Assembly (NCBI GenBank): GCA_012031225.1
Contig: JAAUTZ010000014.1
Coordinates: forward strand, 1-55,377
DNA: 55,377 nucleotides
Source of the DNA: Chloroflexaceae bacterium
GTDB taxonomy: Bacteria; Chloroflexota; Chloroflexia; Chloroflexales; Chloroflexaceae
Reading direction: 5' to 3'
Shown here one piece after another: positions 51,858-55,377 of the stretch. A program made the translations under genes and the position numbers. The notes beneath the pieces were generated by a model. That model was not told the DNA's origin and searched no databases. It was given only the letters and a program-made list of their open reading frames with translations. The stretch's first letter is position 1; every line of letters starts with the position of its first letter.

Positions 51858-53147
51858 CTACTCGCCGACGCGCTCGATGCGTGCGCCCAAGCTGGCGAGG
51901 CGTTCCTCGATCCGCTCGTAACCGCGATCAATCTGCTGGATGTTGAAGATTTGGCTGCGCCCCCGCGCACACAGCGCGGCAATCAGCAGGGCCATGCCGG
52001 CGCGAATATCTGGGCTAGGCAGGCCCTCCGGCTCGCCGTAGAGCTGGGCGGGGCCGACCACCACCGCTCGGTGCGGATCGCACAGGACAATGCGTGCGCC
52101 CATACTGATCAGCCGATCTACGAAATACAGGCGGCTCTCAAACAGCTTCTCGTGGATCAGCAGTGTGCCGCGTACCTGCGTGGCAACCACCACCGCCGTG
52201 CTAATCAGATCGGCGGGGAAGCCGGGCCACGGCGCGGAGTCTATCTTGGGGATGGCCCCATGCACATCGTCACGCACGGTCAGCTCTTGATCGGCAGGAA
52301 TGATAATATCGTCGCCTTCATCCAGCCAGCGCACGCCCATCTTGGCAAAGGTGATCCGCGCCATGCGATGATCGCGGGGGCGTGCGCCTGCAATGCGGAG
52401 TTCGCTCCTAGTCACCACCGCCAAGCCGATCAATGAGCCAACTTCCATAAAGTCGGGGCCGATGGTATACTCGGCGGCGTGCAGGCGCGGCACGCCCTCG
52501 ATCTCGATCACGTTTGTGCCAATCCCGCTGATGCGTGCGCCCATCGCATTCAGGCAGTTGCACACATCCTGTATGTGCGGCTCAGAGGCGGCGTTGCCGA
52601 TGGTTGTGTGGCCTTCGGCGAGCACCGCCGCCAAGACTGCCTGCTCCGTACCGGTAACGCTCATCTCATCCAGAAAAATATCTGCGCCGCGCAGGTGGTC
52701 GGCCTGCAAGATGTACTGATTCGGGGTGACTTCGACTGTCGCGCCGAGTGCCTGCAACGCCAGAAAGTGCGTATCAAGCCGCCGCCGCCCGATCACATCG
52801 CCGCCCGGACGGGGCAGCGTGATGGCTCCTCCCCGCGCCAGCGCAGGCCCCGCCAACAGGATCGAGGTGCGGATCTTGCGGCACAGTTGCGGATTGGGCT
52901 GGGTGGGCTGCATGGCCCGCGCACTGAAGGCGTAGCTGTTGGGGCTGAGCTGTTCGACACTCACGCCTATCTCCGCCAGCAGTTCGATCTTCGTGCGCAC
53001 ATCACCGATGTTGGGCAGATTGTGCAGCACCAGCCGCTCATCCGTGAGCAGGGCGGCAGCCAATAGCGGTAGGGCGGCATTCTTGTTGCCAGAGGGGGTT
53101 ATGGTTCCTGCTAGCCGATGGCCACCTTCAATCACGAAACGCTGCAT
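51858..53147 (-). CDS. murA: UDP-N-acetylglucosamine 1-carboxyvinyltransferase with Asp in place of the catalytic Cys
   Basis: 429 residues, first committed step of peptidoglycan synthesis. The SGNKN motif puts Lys22 and Asn23 in standard positions. PADLIS has the general-base Asp and RAGMALLIAAL the active-site Arg. The loop that holds Cys115 in E. coli reads LPRPGGDVIGRRRLDTHF here, so Asp117 replaces Cys. This is the known replacement that makes the enzyme insensitive to fosfomycin in mycobacteria and chlamydia; the effect here is inferred. The start at 53147 has AAGGGAG about 10 bases upstream; the frame extends 18 codons further up without a ribosome site. Confidence 0.9.
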   Translation of the reverse strand: MQRFVIEGGHRLAGTITPSGNKNAALPLLAAALLTDERLVLHNLPNIGDVRTKIELLAEIGVSVEQLSPNSYAFSARAMQPTQPNPQLCRKIRTSILLAGPALARGGAITLPRPGGDVIGRRRLDTHFLALQALGATVEVTPNQYILQADHLRGADIFLDEMSVTGTEQAVLAAVLAEGHTTIGNAASEPHIQDVCNCLNAMGARISGIGTNVIEIEGVPRLHAAEYTIGPDFMEVGSLIGLAVVTRSELRIAGARPRDHRMARITFAKMGVRWLDEGDDIIIPADQELTVRDDVHGAIPKIDSAPWPGFPADLISTAVVVATQVRGTLLIHEKLFESRLYFVDRLISMGARIVLCDPHRAVVVGPAQLYGEPEGLPSPDIRAGMALLIAALCARGRSQIFNIQQIDRGYERIEERLASLGARIERVGE

Positions 53148-53189
53148 GCGCGGGGTACTCCCTTCTGTATCGGTTCGTGTAGCGCGGGT

Positions 53190-53198
53190 ATTATAGCA
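53190..53198 (-). promoter_or_regulatory. Extended -10 promoter of murA
   Basis: On the minus strand TGC then a perfect TATAAT, giving a start near 53183 and a leader of about 36 bases. Confidence 0.55.
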
Positions 53199-53227
53199 CA
53201 ATCACTGGGTGCAGCAGATGGGCTACG

Positions 53228-55249
53228 CTAGCGCACTCGCCACGCGACACTGCGCGGGTAGGGTTCATCTACACTGGCTACGCTGGTTGGGGCACGCAGT
53301 TCGAGCAGGGCACACGCACGCGGCACTGCTAGCTCTAGCACCTGCCACTCGGTACCGAGCGTCAGCGTCTGCACGGGTTGCCCATCGAGCCAGAGCTGCA
53401 CGGGCGTAGCCGCGTGTTGGGCGCGTAGCTCTAGCACCAGCGGCCCCGCCTGCGGCACACGCAGCTGCATGCGCCCCATTGCCCAGCGCAACGGTTCAGC
53501 ATCGGTGGGATCGCGGGCGGCGGGGTAGCTGCCACGCAGCACCCCGATAGCCGGATCGGGGCTGGCAAAGCGGGCTACGCTACAGGCGGGTAGCTGGGCC
53601 CATGCCCACTGGTAGAGCTGGTTGTTGTCCCAGCTGACCTGCTGCAAAGCGGCAAGTGCGGTCTGTACGGTTGTCGGATCATCGAGCTGCCGCGCCAGTT
53701 CAATCTGCCACGCTCGCACAGAGCTATTCTGCGGGTTGCGCTCGGCGGCAGCCGTGTAGGCCGCGAGTGCGCCGCGCAGATCGCCCTGTTCGCGCAGCAG
53801 GTCGCCTTGTGCCACATAGGGCAGGTAGTTCTCCGGCATGGCGGCGATGCCCCGCTCGACAGCTTGCATATCGCGGGTGCGGTGGCCCACCAGCAACCAG
53901 AATTGGCTGTGCCCAAAGGGGATGTAGATGCGGGCAAACCAGATCAGCAGCAGGGCCACCACGCCTGCCCCCAGTGCCGCCCGCCGCCATACCTGCGCCG
54001 CCTGCCAGCGAGTCCACATCTGGCGGGGCTGGGCAAGAACCAGCGCGGCATACCCAAACACAAACAGCATCAGCGGCAGGCGCAGGCGCGGATGCCCTAG
54101 CGATACGGCACTGAGCAGCGTGCCATACACCGCCCACAGGAGCACCGCAAGGCTCTGCTCGTGGCGGTGGGCCAGCATTATGCCGACTACAGCGAGCAGC
54201 AGCAGCAGGGCATATTGCAGATCGCTCGCTAGCGCAAACGGCAGCGAGCCTTGATCGAGGGTTACGCCAATTGGGGCATTCGCCGCAAACAGGCGCACAT
54301 CGAATTGCCACAACGAGATCGCTTTGTTGCGGGTGCGGCTGATGAACAGGGTCGGGTCGGCTTGGATGTTGGCGATAGCTCGCGTCATTGCGAGCCGTTG
54401 CCGATCTGCCAGATTGGGCACGGTTGCGTTCCACTCGAATTGCAGGTTGCGCTCTTCGGGGGTGCGGAGATTGCCGAGCCAGAAACTTGTCCCGCCACTC
54501 GTATCAGTCAAGATCAGGTGGCCATGCACGGCATAGTTACGGATCACCCACGGCGTATTGATTAGCACGAAGCCGGCCAGCAAGGCCGCCCCGGCCCACA
54601 CCCGCCGCCGCACGGGGAGCGCGGGCAGCCACCGCTGGCGCAAGATGCGCCGCACCACCGCCCCGCCCACCCAGATCAGCCCGACGGTGAGCGGCAGGGC
54701 GTAGAAGGCAATCGGGCGGGTGAGCGTGGCCAAGCCCCACACTAGCCCGCACATCAGCATCCAGCGTGGATCAAGGTCGCGCCGCCGGGCCGCCTCAAAC
54801 AGCAGCACGGTGGCGGCCATCAGGAGCGTGAACAGCGTCTCCGAGAGCATCTGGCTAGCATAGCTCGCATACGGGAGGAACAGCCCAGCGAGCAGGGCTG
54901 CGACAAGGGCCACGCGCCGACTGCCGCTCATCAGGTGGGCCAGCTCAGCTAGCAGCACCAGCGTGAGCAGGGAGATGATCGCCTGCACGAGCATAGCGAG
55001 CGGGATGTTGACCCCCGCTACTGCAAATACGCCCGCGAGAAAGATCGAGGTGAGGGGGGGGCGGAGCCACTGCCCGGTATCGTAGTAGGCTTGGTTGAGC
55101 AGGATATGAATTGCGCCGCGATAGTATTCATCTTCGTCGGCGGGGTAGACAACACCGGATGTACCGTGATCGAGCCAGAGCCACAGGCGCGGGAGCATTG
55201 CCAACAGCAACACCCCCGCAAGGAGCAGAGTGTAGGTACGTTGCCTCAC
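53228..55249 (-). CDS. GT39-like membrane glycosyltransferase with TPR and C-terminal beta domain
   Basis: 673 residues. The first membrane helix is followed by PADEDEYYRGAIHI, the acidic loop of GT39/ArnT-type GT-C enzymes, and RPPLTSIFLAGVFAV; about ten further hydrophobic segments run to about 440. A TPR-like part (about 465-530, YLPYVAQGDLLREQGDLRGA) and a C-terminal beta domain (about 580-665) follow. It would use a polyprenyl-phosphate sugar to glycosylate an external acceptor. GTG 55249 overlaps the stop of the upstream STAS gene as GTGA, suggesting coupled translation. A G8 run at 55054-55061 encodes Pro-Pro near residue 64. Acceptor unknown. Confidence 0.75.
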   Translation of the reverse strand: MRQRTYTLLLAGVLLLAMLPRLWLWLDHGTSGVVYPADEDEYYRGAIHILLNQAYYDTGQWLRPPLTSIFLAGVFAVAGVNIPLAMLVQAIISLLTLVLLAELAHLMSGSRRVALVAALLAGLFLPYASYASQMLSETLFTLLMAATVLLFEAARRRDLDPRWMLMCGLVWGLATLTRPIAFYALPLTVGLIWVGGAVVRRILRQRWLPALPVRRRVWAGAALLAGFVLINTPWVIRNYAVHGHLILTDTSGGTSFWLGNLRTPEERNLQFEWNATVPNLADRQRLAMTRAIANIQADPTLFISRTRNKAISLWQFDVRLFAANAPIGVTLDQGSLPFALASDLQYALLLLLAVVGIMLAHRHEQSLAVLLWAVYGTLLSAVSLGHPRLRLPLMLFVFGYAALVLAQPRQMWTRWQAAQVWRRAALGAGVVALLLIWFARIYIPFGHSQFWLLVGHRTRDMQAVERGIAAMPENYLPYVAQGDLLREQGDLRGALAAYTAAAERNPQNSSVRAWQIELARQLDDPTTVQTALAALQQVSWDNNQLYQWAWAQLPACSVARFASPDPAIGVLRGSYPAARDPTDAEPLRWAMGRMQLRVPQAGPLVLELRAQHAATPVQLWLDGQPVQTLTLGTEWQVLELAVPRACALLELRAPTSVASVDEPYPRSVAWRVR

Positions 55250-55377
55250 GAAGCAGAGGCAGCCAAACGGGACGAACGGGGGACTGGGGCCATCTTGGCG
55301 GCGAGGATACTAGCAATGCCTGCTTGCAGCGTGCTGTAGGTGACAATATCGCCCAAGCTCACGCCGAGCTGCACCAG
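55246..55377 (-). CDS. C-terminal end of a second STAS-domain protein (partial)
   Basis: The last 43 codons of a gene that continues beyond the window. The translation begins LVQLGVSLGDIVTYSTLQAG and ends after a short Pro/Arg/Ala-rich tail. It matches the end of the STAS domain in the PAS-STAS protein at 12016 (LVQLGVELTGIVTRSTLEDG) at most positions, so it is a paralogue of that RsbR-like protein. The stop TGA (55246-55248) overlaps the GTG start of the GT39-like gene. What lies N-terminal to the STAS domain cannot be seen. Confidence 0.7.
   Translation of the reverse strand: MVQLGVSLGDIVTYSTLQAGIASILAAKMAPVPRSSRLAASAS

Overview
The window is a GC-rich, gene-dense bacterial chromosome segment, most likely from the phylum Chloroflexota (class Chloroflexia). 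This placement is inferred from the combined gene content, not from a marker gene: an RsbR-like multi-PAS/STAS sensor, a roadblock + DUF4388 + small-GTPase set, a BchI-type AAA+ ATPase, an MGDG-synthase-like glycosyltransferase, an EF-G2-like GTPase and many extracellular proteins with Thr/Pro linkers. I saw no rRNA, tRNA, CRISPR array, insertion sequence or phage gene. The segment reads as ordinary chromosome.

Layout. 1-692 is the end of an extracellular protein with a Pro-rich repeat. 880-3797 encodes a polyamine ABC transporter (potABC). Its binding protein potD sits apart at 10623-11777 on the other strand. Between them lie a GAF/PAS sensor (3810-5333), a possible structured RNA (5683-5802), a roadblock/DUF4388/GTPase switch module (5847-7682), a membrane-anchored coiled-coil protein, an alpha/beta hydrolase and a secreted CHAP protein. 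12016-18211 holds the PAS-STAS sensor, a glycosyltransferase and a DUF255 thioredoxin-like protein. 18430-22945 is a close-packed minus-strand run (RlmI-like methyltransferase, argJ, LON-domain protein, DUF503, BchI-like ATPase), followed upstream by the rel/mutY pair. 26699-29941 has a disrupted unknown gene and a translationally coupled GNAT/enolase-superfamily pair.

30018-42473 is rich in cell-surface functions: a clan-A glycoside hydrolase, an FAD oxidoreductase, a glycolipid glycosyltransferase, pyruvate phosphate dikinase, an SH3b protein, a PPC-domain protein and a peptidase-M28-like protein lacking the expected metal ligands. 42606-46520 carries an EF-G-like gene and an MFS gene, each broken by one frameshift, and a marR gene whose promoter predicts a leaderless mRNA. 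46728-55377 has a GT-C-like membrane protein, a divergent response regulator/histidine kinase pair, murA with Asp in place of the usual catalytic Cys, a GT39-like protein and the end of a second STAS protein.

Three features recur across the window. (1) Heptanucleotide repeat arrays lie between genes, twice as inverted pairs. (2) Perfect GC-rich hairpins without T-tracts sit just after stop codons. (3) Long C/G homopolymers occur inside genes, and most of the frameshifts lie at such runs, so either assembly error or slippage must be considered.
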